Assembly: GCA_039111635.1 (NCBI GenBank)
Contig: JBCAQO010000015.1
Location: 62,001 to 126,000, forward strand
Length of the DNA: 64,000 nucleotides
DNA from: Heterobasidion occidentale
Taxonomy: Eukaryota > Basidiomycota > Agaricomycetes > Russulales > Bondarzewiaceae
Direction: 5' to 3'
The notes under the pieces were generated by a model that saw only the letters and a list, made by a program, of their open reading frames with translations, was not told where the DNA came from and did no database searches. The first letter of the stretch is position 1; each line of letters starts with the position of its first letter. Both the position numbers and the translations under genes were made by a program. Shown piece after piece: positions 1 to 9,688 of the stretch.

Positions 1-153
1 ATTAGAACACAACCCAGAGGTCAACTGGCACGCATATGGGCTGCACCTCACAACATGCCCACCCTCCTGCTAAATACAAAGAGGGCCAGTAAAAGCTAAA
101 TAAGCATTCAAGAAAAAAGGACCCCTTATCCTTAAAGAGAATAGAATAGACAC
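1..153 (+). pseudogene. B-family Ty3/gypsy protease fragment, interrupted by A1
   Basis: The + strand reads, with damage, as the region just after the protease of the B elements. Recognisable parts are an EHNPEV-like motif and then a CPPSC-like stretch followed by GGPVKAK. The same sequence lies on the - strand at about 37010-37130 in B1 and 58400-58540 in B2. Similarity runs up to the A1 LTR at position 154, so a B element was the target into which A1 inserted. The rest of this B copy lies outside the window or was lost. There is at least one stop in place of a Cys/Trp codon, so it is a relic. Confidence 0.75.
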
Positions 154-752
154 TGTTATGACTTGACCCATCGGCTGCCTTTGGACGGGTCTATACCAAT
201 GGCTAGCATCACATCTACTAGGCAGCTTCACCATAGAGCATACATTAAAGTATTTAGCATGTCTTTGAAGGCCGACCCTCCAATGGATCACTCAGCATCG
301 GATGTAGAAATAGAATAGGGGTCAAGGGCATCAGAACATGAGGCATTCACATGCCATGGGCTTAGGGTACATGAGTAAGCATCTCTTCGCAACCTGGTTG
401 GAAAGGTGCGAATGGAGAAGCACAAGAGTAGGTGCTGGCTGAGAGAGGCAGTGGCCACAGCTATCCTGATCAAATATATCAGAAAAGCATAGACACTTAC
501 CCTAGACCCTATATAGTACATAAGGCCCATAGAATAGGCTGAGGATCTTCAGTCTATTCTCTTCGCTCTTATGCAGTCTTCACACTGTGTACTTTATTTG
601 TTCGTATCATCTTATACGAACACTTTGTTCATATATGCCTTTACTCTTATATTACTCTGTAAACAGTCGAGACCTTCTGCCCCACTCAGTCCATTGTGCG
701 ACCTAGGGAAGAACCTGATACTCTTGGGTTATCGAACAAGCAGTTCATAACA
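154..752 (+). repeat. 5' LTR of A1
   Basis: This is a 599-bp LTR beginning TGTTATGAC and ending TCATAACA. It matches the other A LTRs at 2935-3585, 25124-25702, 47352-47940 and 62390-62979. A TATA-like CTATATAG lies at 508-516. The sequence AGTCTATTCT at 551-560 is the likely start of the R region, about 40 nt downstream. The left flank (149-153) is GACAC; the matching right flank was lost. Confidence 0.9.
551..560 (+). promoter_or_regulatory. Putative transcript start of A1 with self-priming sequence
   Basis: AGTCTATTCT lies about 35-40 nt after the TATA-like CTATATAG. It is the exact reverse complement of the 10 nt at 755-764, just inside the LTR. In Tf1/sushi-type elements the first ~11 nt of the transcript fold back on such a site to prime minus-strand synthesis. 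The role is inferred from position and complementarity. The same pair occurs in A2 (25287-25296 with 25112-25121). Confidence 0.6.
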
Positions 753-754
753 CT

Positions 755-764
755 AGAATAGACT
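755..764 (+). promoter_or_regulatory. Primer binding site of A1 (self-priming type)
   Basis: AGAATAGACT starts 2 nt after the LTR end (752), where a gypsy primer binding site is expected. It shows no TGG start that would pair with a tRNA 3' CCA end. It is instead fully complementary to 551-560 in the LTR. Confidence 0.6.
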
Positions 765-912
765 CGCTCTTTCCCCTACCTTGCACCACACTCTGCTTGC
801 TGCCACACCCTCTCTCACAACCCTCATCGGCGGAGATATAGACCTTCACCGAAGAGCGTTACTTCACACATCCTAGAGCAAGACCTAGGCCTTAATTATC
901 CACTAGGCACTA

Positions 913-2430
913 GATGAATCAATATTCAGCTCCATCAAAACAATTGTCCTATCTTCCAATAAGGGAACCACTGGTTCTATGAAGACACCAATCAAGTGGC
1001 ACTCCCAAACTACCCTTACTGCTCATTTAGGAACAGACAATACTTCTTCAGAAGAGAAGTTAGAACAGAGAAAGAGTGGGCTTGGAACAAAATACACGAC
1101 AACTAGGAAGCACCACCCTAGTACAGAGAACCCAAACCAGTAATACTGGAAGACTCTGAACCAGAAGAAGAAGAAAAAGAAACATCTGAATCTAATCCCT
1201 CGGATATTCTAATTCTGCTGCAAAGAGAAGGAGGCACTGTAAAAGGAATTTTTGTGATTGTGTTCTATCGCCTGCAAAATTGTTAGGAAGCTTCAGCTTG
1301 CCCTTTCCAGGTTTTGTAGTTGTAGTAGGGGGATCCAACATTCTGGAGTTATCTCAAGTGTTTTGGGTTTCGATTAGTGTTTGACTGTTACAAGACTGAC
1401 AGTGACAAGATTTCCTTGGTCCTCTCCTGCATGAGATATGGAACGGCCAGTGCCTGGGCAGAGAATTTCCTCAACAAAATAGTTGGGGCTAACCCTGCCA
1501 AAAACCTCGGTACATAGAAGGATGTCCTTAATAGCTTCAAGCTTCAAGATAGACAAAGTGTGGAGCGCTCTCATGGTCTTCTCTCAAAGAAGAATGACCA
1601 TGGACAAATATTCCAACCAGTTCACTCTCATAGCTGCTGATACTGGTATCTACAAAAGAGAACAGGTCCCTTATTACCAAAGAAGACTAGACCCAAAGGT
1701 CATAGACAAAATCTATGACAAGGAAACCCCACCAAAGGATATGATCCAAGAATGGATTAACATGACCTGTGAAGTAAACAGACACATGACAGCTTAAAGT
1801 GCTCAAAAGGTGATCCTCGCCAACTCCACCTCCTTCAGAAACAATTTCCTCAATTGTTTCCACCTTCAACCCACTCTCCACTACAACTCTACAAATGCCC
1901 CTCAAAGAATGAACAACCAAGTAGTTGACATGGACATCAACACCTCTCAAAAAAGAGCCACTGTTCGTCAGAAATGCACTTATGATGGCAAGCCTAACTC
2001 CACCTGTTTTAACTGTGGAAAATCAGGACACTGGGCGTCTGACTGCCATGCTCTACGTAAAGGTGTTCTTCCATTCCGAGGAAATCCACGCAGACAGATA
2101 TGCGGAAGAGGTAGAGGAGCTCACAGTGTTGACATGGAGGATAAAGACGGCCAAGAATTCAAGCTAGGAGTTGACTCAAGACTTCATCAAGGATTGGAGG
2201 AGGGGGGTTCTAATCACAACCACCACCAAGTACCACAACCTGGTCATCTGCTAGAACACATGGACTCTCCCTCAGGAAGAAGAGGACCCAGCCAACATGA
2301 TAGAGCACACTACATACCACCTAACGAACGACAAAGCAACGGACCTGTCGGTGATGCTGCTAGCATCCAAGCAGTCTTCCAAGACGTAGGGGAGGCAAAG
2401 GCAAAAGAATTGTTGATAGACCTTGTGTAG
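913..2430 (+). pseudogene. gag: gag of A1 (capsid and CCHC nucleocapsid), broken
   Basis: The coding trace starts near an ATG at 913 and runs through an acidic EEEEKETSES-like stretch (about 1150-1200). It continues through a capsid-like region (about 1385-1800, with DKYSNQFTLI around 1600) to a zinc knuckle CFNCGKSGHWASDC (about 2004-2045). The C-terminal open part runs 1810-2430. The same order is found in A2 gag on the - strand. The frame is broken by several frameshifts, by stops at former Trp codons and by an inverted segment at 1211-1384. Gag would form the virus-like particle and bind element RNA; this copy cannot make an intact protein. Confidence 0.85.
1211..1384 (-). other. Inverted segment inside A1 gag
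   Basis: Flanking gag sequence on both sides reads sense on the + strand, but this ~174-bp piece matches A2 gag only as antisense. For example, TTTGTGATTGTGTTCT here (+ strand) corresponds to + strand 24535-24552, where gag is coded on the - strand. Re-inverting the piece restores the gag order seen in A2, with about 2 bp lost at the right breakpoint. The inversion covers the region around the A2 Met at 24634. Confidence 0.8.
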
Positions 2431-2934
2431 GATTTTTCCTAGCCTCTCCTTCATCAGCCGAAGAGAGAGGAAAAGGGAGTCCAGAGTATGCAGCCACCAT
2501 ATATTCAAATCGGAGCAATGAACAGCCAAATAATCACTCCCATCTGACTTGATGTGCAATTAACAACTCAAGGAAAGAGTGCTGGAGCAAGAGCCGCCAT
2601 CAACTCCACATGTGAAGGGATCTTAGCAAATGAATGATGGGTACGGAAACACAACTTCCCAACCTATCCTTTGAGCCACCCCGTCTGCATCCAGAATGTT
2701 AATGACATGGTAAATCAAGGAGGCCTTATACAATGAGGCTTAGATACAAACCTCACCATTCACGATCGACGAGGACGAATGCATAATGAACATGTTCAAA
2801 TGTTCATCACCAACCTTAGAAAAAATGACATGCTTTTAGGAATAGATTGGTTAAAATACCACGACCCCTCTATTGGGTGGAGGCGTTGTGAGGTACACTT
2901 TGATCAATGCCCCCAAGATTGCTGACAACCATAT
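2431..2934 (+). pseudogene. pol: A1 pol: protease region
   Basis: This is homologous to the A2 protease on the - strand at about 16600-17006. The active-site region reads INSTCEG here and IDSACEG in A2. It is followed by a conserved NDMLLGIDWLKYHDP-like segment (about 2825-2865), a typical retropepsin C-terminal motif. Stops (for example at a former Trp in the NE-stop-W stretch near 2635) show it is dead. The segment ends at the solo A LTR, whose removal with one copy of CATAT rejoins it to 3586. Confidence 0.8.
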
Positions 2935-3585
2935 TGTTACGAACTGCTCGTTCAGTAATCCAAGAGTAACAGGTTCTTCCCTAGGTTCCACAGTGGACAG
3001 AGTGGTGAACAAAGTCTCAACTGTATTAGAGGAATAATACAGGAGGATGTAGCGGTGGTTTGCAGTATGAAGACTGCGAAATAATGAGGATATTCATATA
3101 GGAAGATACGGATGAACAAGGTTCGCAGTATGAAGACTACAAAATAACAAGGAGAATAGACTGAAGATCCTTAGATTCTATGGGCCTTATATACCATATA
3201 GGGTCCAGGGTAAGAGTTCATGCTTCTCTGATTATCCACTCTCAGAAAGCTGTGGTCACCGCCTCTCTCAGTCAGCGCCTACTCTTGTACTTCTCCAATT
3301 GCACCTTTCCATCCAGGTATGACGAGGTGCTTACCCATAAGCCCTAAGCCCATGGCATGTCCATGCTTATCTCATGGCATGTGAATGCCTATCTTCCTAA
3401 GCCACTCTATCCATGTTTCTGTCATATATCCTCTACCGATGTCTTGAAGAACCATTGGTCTAGTCGGCTCCTAAGGACATGCCGAATACCTTGATGTACA
3501 CTCCATAGTAGAGCTGCCTAGTATGTGATGCTTGAACCATCGGATAGACCAGCCCCAAAGTGCCCCGATAGGTCAAGTCATAACA
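2935..3585 (-). repeat. Solo A LTR inside A1 pol
   Basis: On the + strand it starts TGTTACGAAC and ends GTCATAACA, so its sense strand is -. The 5-bp TSD CATAT is at 2930-2934 and 3586-3590. Removing it restores the host reading ACCATAT-GGGTTTATC, which matches A2 (+ strand 16578-16596, complement). At 651 bp it is slightly longer than the other A LTRs. It is what remains after LTR-LTR recombination of an A element that had inserted into another A element. Confidence 0.92.
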
Positions 3586-4694
3586 CATATGGGTTTATCA
3601 AGGCACGGGAAGAACTAACTAAGAAAGAATGGTTAATGAAACTACGCGGAGACAAGATATCCCAGTGGAAGAAACAATGTCTTGTCCCTAGGCCGGTAGG
3701 ACCTCCATGATTGTGGACTAAAGAACAATGGCGACAAGTTCCCATGAAGGAATGGAGTTCTTGGTTCATCTCAATGATAGAAGACAAACACTGGCAAAAG
3801 CTCACCTGAGAAAGACTTCAAGCATTGATAGCCAAGAAGAAGGGGCACCAACATACTCACCAAGAGATTGTGGTAGACAAACCCCCAATACAAAGTAACA
3901 AAGAGGTGCCAAAACCGTCCAACTTCTTTGCAAGGACCCGCAAAGAAGAACTAGTCATTGGAAAAGTGGCTCCTGAACCTTCTAGCTTTGCCAGTTTTAA
4001 CGAAGACCTGGAGGAAGAAATTGACATGACCAACCTAAAAGATCATGTTCCTACGAAGTACCATTCCTACCTCGACATTTTTAGTGAACAACACTCACAG
4101 AGACTCCCTAAGCACACCATCTGGGACCATGTGATCGATTTTAAACCATTGTTCAAACTCCAGGCTCCAAGGATTTTTTCTCTAAGCCCAGAGAAACATG
4201 ACAAATTAGGAAAATTTGTTAAGGAGCACCTTTCTAGAGGGACTATACGTCGGTCCACAGCTCACAGTGCAGCCTCCTTTTTCTTTATCAACAAGAAGGA
4301 TGGAAAGCTCCGCCCAGTACAGGATTACCGCCACCTCAACAAACATACCATCTAGAATATGTGCCCTCTGCCATTAATCCAAGAACTATTGGATATTATC
4401 CGAGGGACTACAGTGTTCTCAAAACTAGATGTTTGATGGAGATATAACAATGTGCACATAAAGGAAGGAGATGAACCCAAGGCAGCCTTTGTAATTAATG
4501 CCTTTGGGGCTTTTTGAACCTACCATAATGTTCTTTGGGCTCACTAATTCCCTGGCAACACTCCAGGCCATAATGAATATGATCTTTCAGAATCTCATTA
4601 TTGCCCGGAAAATCATGGTATACATGAATGACATCTTAATCTTCATGAAAACCACAGCAGAACATATCTTGGTTGTTTGACAAGTCCTCCAAAT
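3586..4694 (+). pseudogene. pol: A1 pol: protease-RT linker and reverse transcriptase (N-terminal part)
   Basis: An open stretch at 3825-4355 carries the linker and the start of RT, including SASFFFINKKDGKLRPVQDY-type residues (about 4265-4330). This is followed by DV-stop-WRYNNVHIKEGDE (about 4425-4475), where the stop TGA replaces an Arg codon (CGA to TGA). The fingers/palm continues in another frame with FFGLTNS and YMNDILIF (4498-4680). Asn in place of the second catalytic Asp would kill polymerase activity. It is interrupted at 4695 by a solo B LTR. Confidence 0.85.
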
Positions 4695-5508
4695 TGTTAG
4701 GTCAGAGACCTATCACGTGCACCAATGCACAAAGGGGTCCCTAGGCTAAACCTCCACTGGGTCGTAAAGTCATAGACTCCAATGGATAAAGACGACGGAT
4801 CGTCTTTGGGCTCTTTCAAGGAACTCGGGGTTGCTGTCTGCTTTGTTCTCGAAGATATTAAGAAGGTGATCTTTGAGATCTTCTCCTATCCAACAGATGA
4901 CACGAGGAGGTGTCCAACTGAGAACACGAAAGGCAGCTAGGCCGGTGTAGAAGTGGATGAGTAGAGGGAGGGGAGGGAAGGGAGACAAGTCCAGTGCATC
5001 ATCAGACCGTGTAAAGAGTTTCTCAGATCTGACAGAGATCACAAAGTGTGGGCTAGGAAGTTAGCCAGACACCGGGTGCAGTGCAGAGATCAAGCGCATT
5101 ACAGGTGAACGAGCTGAGCTTCTTAGAAGCTCATCTCAGCTAAATATACAAAGAGGTATCTAGGGCAGGATCACGATCTGGTCTGTGCGCTTCTCAGGTA
5201 CCGAAGTCAACGATCGAGATCCATAAGCTAAGATGTGTCATTGATCTAAGTATAGTACCGGATCACTAATGTCTGTCCACATCCATATCAAATACCAAGG
5301 CACATCACGATCGATTAGGAACCAGGAACAAGGCCAGGAACTAAAGTCTGTCCGCATCAAGAACTAGGAACCGTAAGTAAGTGTTCATGCAGCGAGCATG
5401 TAAATAGTAATGAGTCATGGGGAACGGTCCGAGTCTGTAGCACATCCGAAGCACTTGACCAGCCCATCTATTTACGTGCGAAGCACGTGTTAGGACGCGG
5501 TCCTAACA
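4695..5508 (-). repeat. Solo B LTR inside A1 RT
   Basis: It starts TGTTAGGTC and ends GTCCTAACA on the + strand, 814 bp. The orientation is the same as the LTRs of B1 and B2, so sense is the - strand. The TSD CAAAT is at 4690-4694 and 5509-5513. Paired short hairpins occur at both ends. Excision restores the RT reading across the junction. Confidence 0.93.
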
Positions 5509-6060
5509 CAAATCCTGTGTGACAATGATCTTTACCTCAAACCCAAGAAATATGAGTTCCACAAAGAAAAACTCAATTATCTAGGGTAGACTATTTCTAA
5601 GGACAATGTCGCCATGGAAGACTCAAAGATCGATGCCATTGAAAAATGGCCAGATCCCTGTACAGTCCGCGACATTCGTTCTTTCTTGGATCTTGGAAAC
5701 TTCTATTGGCAATTTATTGACAAGTTTTCTTTGATTGCCTAACTATTGCATGACCTTACCAAGAAAGATACCAAATAGGACTAGACAACAGATTGCCAAC
5801 GGGCTTTTGACCAATAAAAAAAGGCCTTTATCAGTCAACCCGTCCTGTTATACCCTAACCCCATGCAACCATACCAGTTAGTAACGGATGCATCCCTCTT
5901 GGCATATGGAGCAGTCCTCTTATAAAAAAGACCTGATAATAACTGGCACCCAGTTGCTTACCTCACTGGGTCATTTTCTCCTCCCTCTGGAGCAGAAATA
6001 AGATGTGCATGACTGCAAGTTACTTGCCATTATCAAGGCACTAGAACACTAGAAACACTA
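5509..6060 (+). pseudogene. pol: A1 pol: RT C-terminus and start of RNase H
   Basis: Continuation of RT after the B LTR: NDLYLKPKKYEFHKEKLNYLG (about 5523-5588), then the WPDP...VRDIRSFLDLGNFY thumb region. RNase H begins with VTDASLLAYGAVL (about 5883-5922), where the first catalytic Asp is in TDAS. At least five stops are present. It ends at the M element, inserted at a TA within the HYL codons of RNase H. Confidence 0.85.
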
Positions 6061-7322
6061 CATCTGGAAAATTACTCTCTTATATTATGCTCTAATTAGT
6101 TCTATTTATGCCTTATTAAGAATAATTAGGATTAGAGACTTTTAGCTTACCCCCCTCTAATCCTATTCTAATTAGATATGATTTTTCTAAATTAGGAATT
6201 ATTAACATTGATTATAACTTAAAATTTTGGAAAAATAAGAATAAATCTAGCATCAAAGTTCTCTTAGAGTTTTTATAAAGTCATGTTTATTAGAGTACTA
6301 ATTGAACAGTTAAACCATATCATATACCTTGTGACAAACTTGTCTTGTGCCAAAATTGAACCAACAATCTCATGTATGCAAGCACCTGAGACAAATGCTC
6401 TAAGCCACTAAGCCACAGAGTCTAACATATTACCCTGGTAATCTCAATAAGTAGATCTAATATAAATAATGTTAACATTTTTGATGTTATTCAGCACTTA
6501 TCTTTCCTCTATCTTATAAATAAACAGGTCTATAAATACCCAAAAGATTAGGTCTTTCATGTTTCAATTTAAGCATCTGCTAAAAAGATAATAAACCAAT
6601 AGAAAATAAGGAATACACTTTATATAGGGTAAAAATCAAATTTGTGCTGCACAGTTTATGTCTGCTGCATCAGCTTGCAGAGTTGCTGTGCAGCTGTCAG
6701 GCTGCCTCTATGAATGTGCAAGAGACAGTGCAAACACATGTGCAGGAATGACCTACTGCAAAAGCAGTTGAACAACCTTATGTAGCAGATGGAGCTACTG
6801 AAATAAAGTTGGGTAAGGCACAGCATGTCTGTCTCGCTAGATGGCAGGCTTGAGCAGGATGATAAGGTGCTCCATGCATGAAACATCGAGCTGGACAGAT
6901 ACACACACACTTGAGCAGAACTAGAACGAGGCCATACAGAAGGCACACAATGTAATTTGGAAACTGCAAAGGCAGCTGGAAAGTCAGTGAAAGAGCTATA
7001 AGGTGATGGTGCCAGGTGCTAAAACAGCGTAGCATGTGCCACATCAGTACCTTCTCGCTGATAGATCAGTAGTACCTGCTATTTCCTGCTGCTAATTAAA
7101 GGCTTCTTGGTACAAAATTAGTGCTAATAACATGAAATTAGAAACTGTCTTTTGAGCCACTGAAAGAGATACTTCCTGATTTGGAAATTCCATCCAATGC
7201 TTACAATGGGTTGCTCCCAATTAGGAAATTAGACACTTTTAGATGCTATTAACACTTCTAGACAATTCTAGATACTATTAGATATAATCTAGAGCTAATG
7301 CAAGGGAGCGGTTTTCCAGATG
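6061..7322 (+). mobile_element. Non-autonomous TIR element M, copy 1
   Basis: The ends are CATCTGGAAAA and TTTTCCAGATG, an 11-bp perfect inverted repeat that continues imperfectly for about 35 bp. TA is duplicated at 6059-6060 and 7323-7324. The un-inserted paralogue in A3 (about 41080-41100, - strand) keeps a single TA at the same codon, which confirms the TSD. The 1262-bp body is AT-rich with no transposase-like ORF. A tRNA-like segment lies about 290-355 bp from the left end. TA targeting is typical of Tc1/mariner-like and some other TIR superfamilies; which one cannot be decided here. Confidence 0.85.
6345..6420 (-). promoter_or_regulatory. tRNA-like segment with pol III A and B boxes in M copy 1
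   Basis: On the - strand an A-box-like TGGCTTAGTGG (6405-6415) precedes a B-box-like GGTTCAATTT (6353-6362) at about tRNA spacing. GGCTTAGAGC-type D-arm residues lie between them. The same arrangement sits at the corresponding place in M copy 2 (42716-42778). The B box deviates from GGTTCGANNCC. Folding as a functional tRNA was not tested and no clear anticodon arm is assigned. Confidence 0.55.
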
Positions 7323-8815
7323 TATCTCAAAGGCACCAGACATCCCTTCAAGATCTGGACGGATCACAAAAATCTGATTTACTTCCAAACCACCCAAGAC
7401 TTGTCAAGACGACAAGCTTGCTGGAGTCTGTTTTTGTCCCAGTTTGACTTCCAACTTAGCTACAAATTAGGAACAACAAATTATGCCAATGCTGTGTCCA
7501 GGTGTCTAGACCTTAGTTAGGGGATGGAATCTGATAACAAAGCACAGACTCTACTACCATCCGAACTTTTCACCGAATCTAGCAAAACCTTGGTCAAACC
7601 CAACAAAAGTATACACATCAAAGCAATGGAAATTAAATCTTCAGATATACTCTCCCTTATTTGACATTCACGGTCAGATCATGACCTACTAGTCAATGTT
7701 GCTCTCAAGAAATACTTGAAAAAAGACCACAAGCAATACAAGGAGATTTAGGAAAGTGGACACACCATGACAGAATAACGTGACACAACGGTTACATATG
7801 TGTATCAAAAGATGACCTCTTCTAAGGAACAATCATCAAGATCCATCATGACACTATGGCCACTGGACATCCAGGTCGAGCGAAAACCCTGGAACTAATA
7901 CAATGCTATTATTGGTGGCCAAGCATGACAAAATTTGTCCATCAGTATGTGGATGGATGTGCAGTGTGCCAGTCCACCAAGAACCTGCTCCACAGGACCC
8001 ATCCTCCAATCCAACCCTTGGAAACCACAGATGTTCTCTAACACTTCATCTCTACCAATTTTGTGACAGATCTCTCTGAAAGCAGGGGTTATAATTCAAT
8101 GAATGTGGTAGTTGACCAAGGACTGTCAAAAGGAATAGTCATAACTCTGTGCAAAAAAACGATAATAGCAGAAGAAACCACAATACTTTTCCAGAACAAT
8201 GTGTTTAAAGATATGGCTTACCGACCAAGGTGGTGTCTGATAGAGATTCTCAATTTGCAGCAAAGTTCACACAGAAACTATGGAAGGGTTTAGGGATCAT
8301 TCCAGCCCTTAGCACGGCCTATCACCCCCAGATGGATAGAGAAACAGAACAGGTCAGATCGAACAATTCCTGCAGATTTTTTGCAACTACCACCAAGACA
8401 ACTTGGTGGACTTGCTTCCTTTCACAGAATTCTCCCACAACGCCCAAAAACACTCTGCGACTGGGAAGTTGCCGTTCAAAATCCTCTATGGGTACAATCC
8501 TTCATATTCAGTCGACTCAGCTCTAGAGACCAAGGTGCCTGTGGTGGCTGAATGTTTACAGTGGATCCAAGAAGTGCAGAAGGAAGCTGCCACCAGTTTG
8601 CAAATGGCAGCGCAGCACGCCAAAGACCGGGACCTACATCAGAAACTTCCATAGTGGGAAGTAGGAACCCAAGTTTGGTTAGAAGGAACACATATTCGGA
8701 CAACTCACCTGAAACTCTAGCTGGTACCCAGGCACTATAGCCCTTTCTAAGTGATTGAAAGAATCGGCCCTCTAACTTATTGGTTGGAAATATCTGAAAC
8801 ATGGAAGATACATTT
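7323..8815 (+). pseudogene. pol: A1 pol: RNase H end and integrase
   Basis: RNase H continues with FKIWTDHKNLIYFQ and RQACWSLFLSQFDFQLSY (7320-7520). The integrase zinc finger appears as GHPGRAKTLELIQ...CAVCQSTKN (7856-8000). The core includes VSDRDSQFAAKFTQKLWKGL (8230-8290) and AYHPQMDRETEQV (8317-8355), covering the second Asp and Glu of DDE. The remainder reads in several frames to 8815. Many stops and shifts are present. The solo C LTR interrupts it at CATTT. Confidence 0.85.
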
Positions 8816-9325
8816 TGTTGAGCGCAGTGAGAATGAAGCGACTGGCACAGAGAGAGTGCCAAAAAGAAGCTCTATAACGACAGGACTGTGAGTAGATACC
8901 AAGAACAGAAGGGAGCGCACCTGTGGTCCAGAGGGTAAGAGTCTGAAGAAAGAATCGCCCTCGGACCACAGGTATTTAAGCTACAGAGAACAATAAGAAA
9001 CGAAATAGGAAGGTATGACATCAACGGGTCATTACAGGTGGTCCACCTTGTGGAGCGGTCAAAAGCTCCACCTGTAGGTCGGTCCGGAGTGTCAATGACA
9101 TCACACAGGACCGCCTGAGTCAGCCAACCCGGTGAAACAACTGAAACGAAGTGAGACAAGGTGAAAACAAAGTGAGACAGTCCAAAAGGAGAAAGAAAGC
9201 AATATACCCGCTCTGGGAGTGGCTCTAGGGCCGCTCCCAGCTGCAGAGGCGAGTAATCAATGAGTCTGTAAGGTGGCACGCATGTGGCACCCATGCCACA
9301 TCAACCAGAACGGCCACAAACAACA
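8816..9325 (-). repeat. Solo C (copia) LTR inside A1 integrase
   Basis: It starts TGTTGAGCG and ends AACAACA on the + strand, i.e. reversed relative to C1. It is 510 bp. The TSD CATTT is at 8811-8815 and 9326-9330. One copy of the ~24-bp repeat found twice in other C LTRs is missing, which accounts for its shorter length. Confidence 0.93.
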
Positions 9326-9625
9326 CATTTGGTGTTCTATGCCTCCCTACTCACCAAGTATCAGGAAATAGAGGCACATGGAAGAAACTACCCTAGGCCA
9401 CCTCCAGAAGTCCTAAACGAGGAAGAACACTATGAAGTGAAAGCCATTTTGGACTCAAGGTGCCAGGGACAAGGGACCAAGTACCTTATTAAGTGGCTAG
9501 GGTACCCCAAGGCAGACAATCCCTGGGAACCCTTTGCCCTTCTGAAAGGATCAGCCAATGAGGCACTTCGAGAGTTTCACAAAAACTATCTAGACAAGCC
9601 GCGACCTACGGTGATTAAACTCTAG
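9326..9625 (+). pseudogene. pol: A1 pol: integrase C-terminus and chromodomain
   Basis: The open frame from 9284 to 9625 contains HLVFYASLLTKYQEIEAHG and then a chromodomain. The chromodomain reads EEHYEVKAILDSR...TKYLIKWLGYPKADNPWEPF (about 9422-9535) and ends REFHKNYLDKPRP. The aromatic residues of a chromodomain cage (Y, W, W) are visible. In chromoviruses this domain steers integration to modified chromatin. The first codons of this frame belong to the C LTR insertion. Confidence 0.85.
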
Positions 9626-9688
9626 AAAAGGTATATAAGGAGGGGTATCTCCCCTTCTTAGAACAACAAATTCCCCTTTCCCAAGTAC

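Noticed and set aside
6656..7044. Overlapping - strand frames inside M copy 1 as a transposase
   Set aside because: Short, Ser/Cys/Leu-rich, without a DDE/D signature, and absent from M copy 2.
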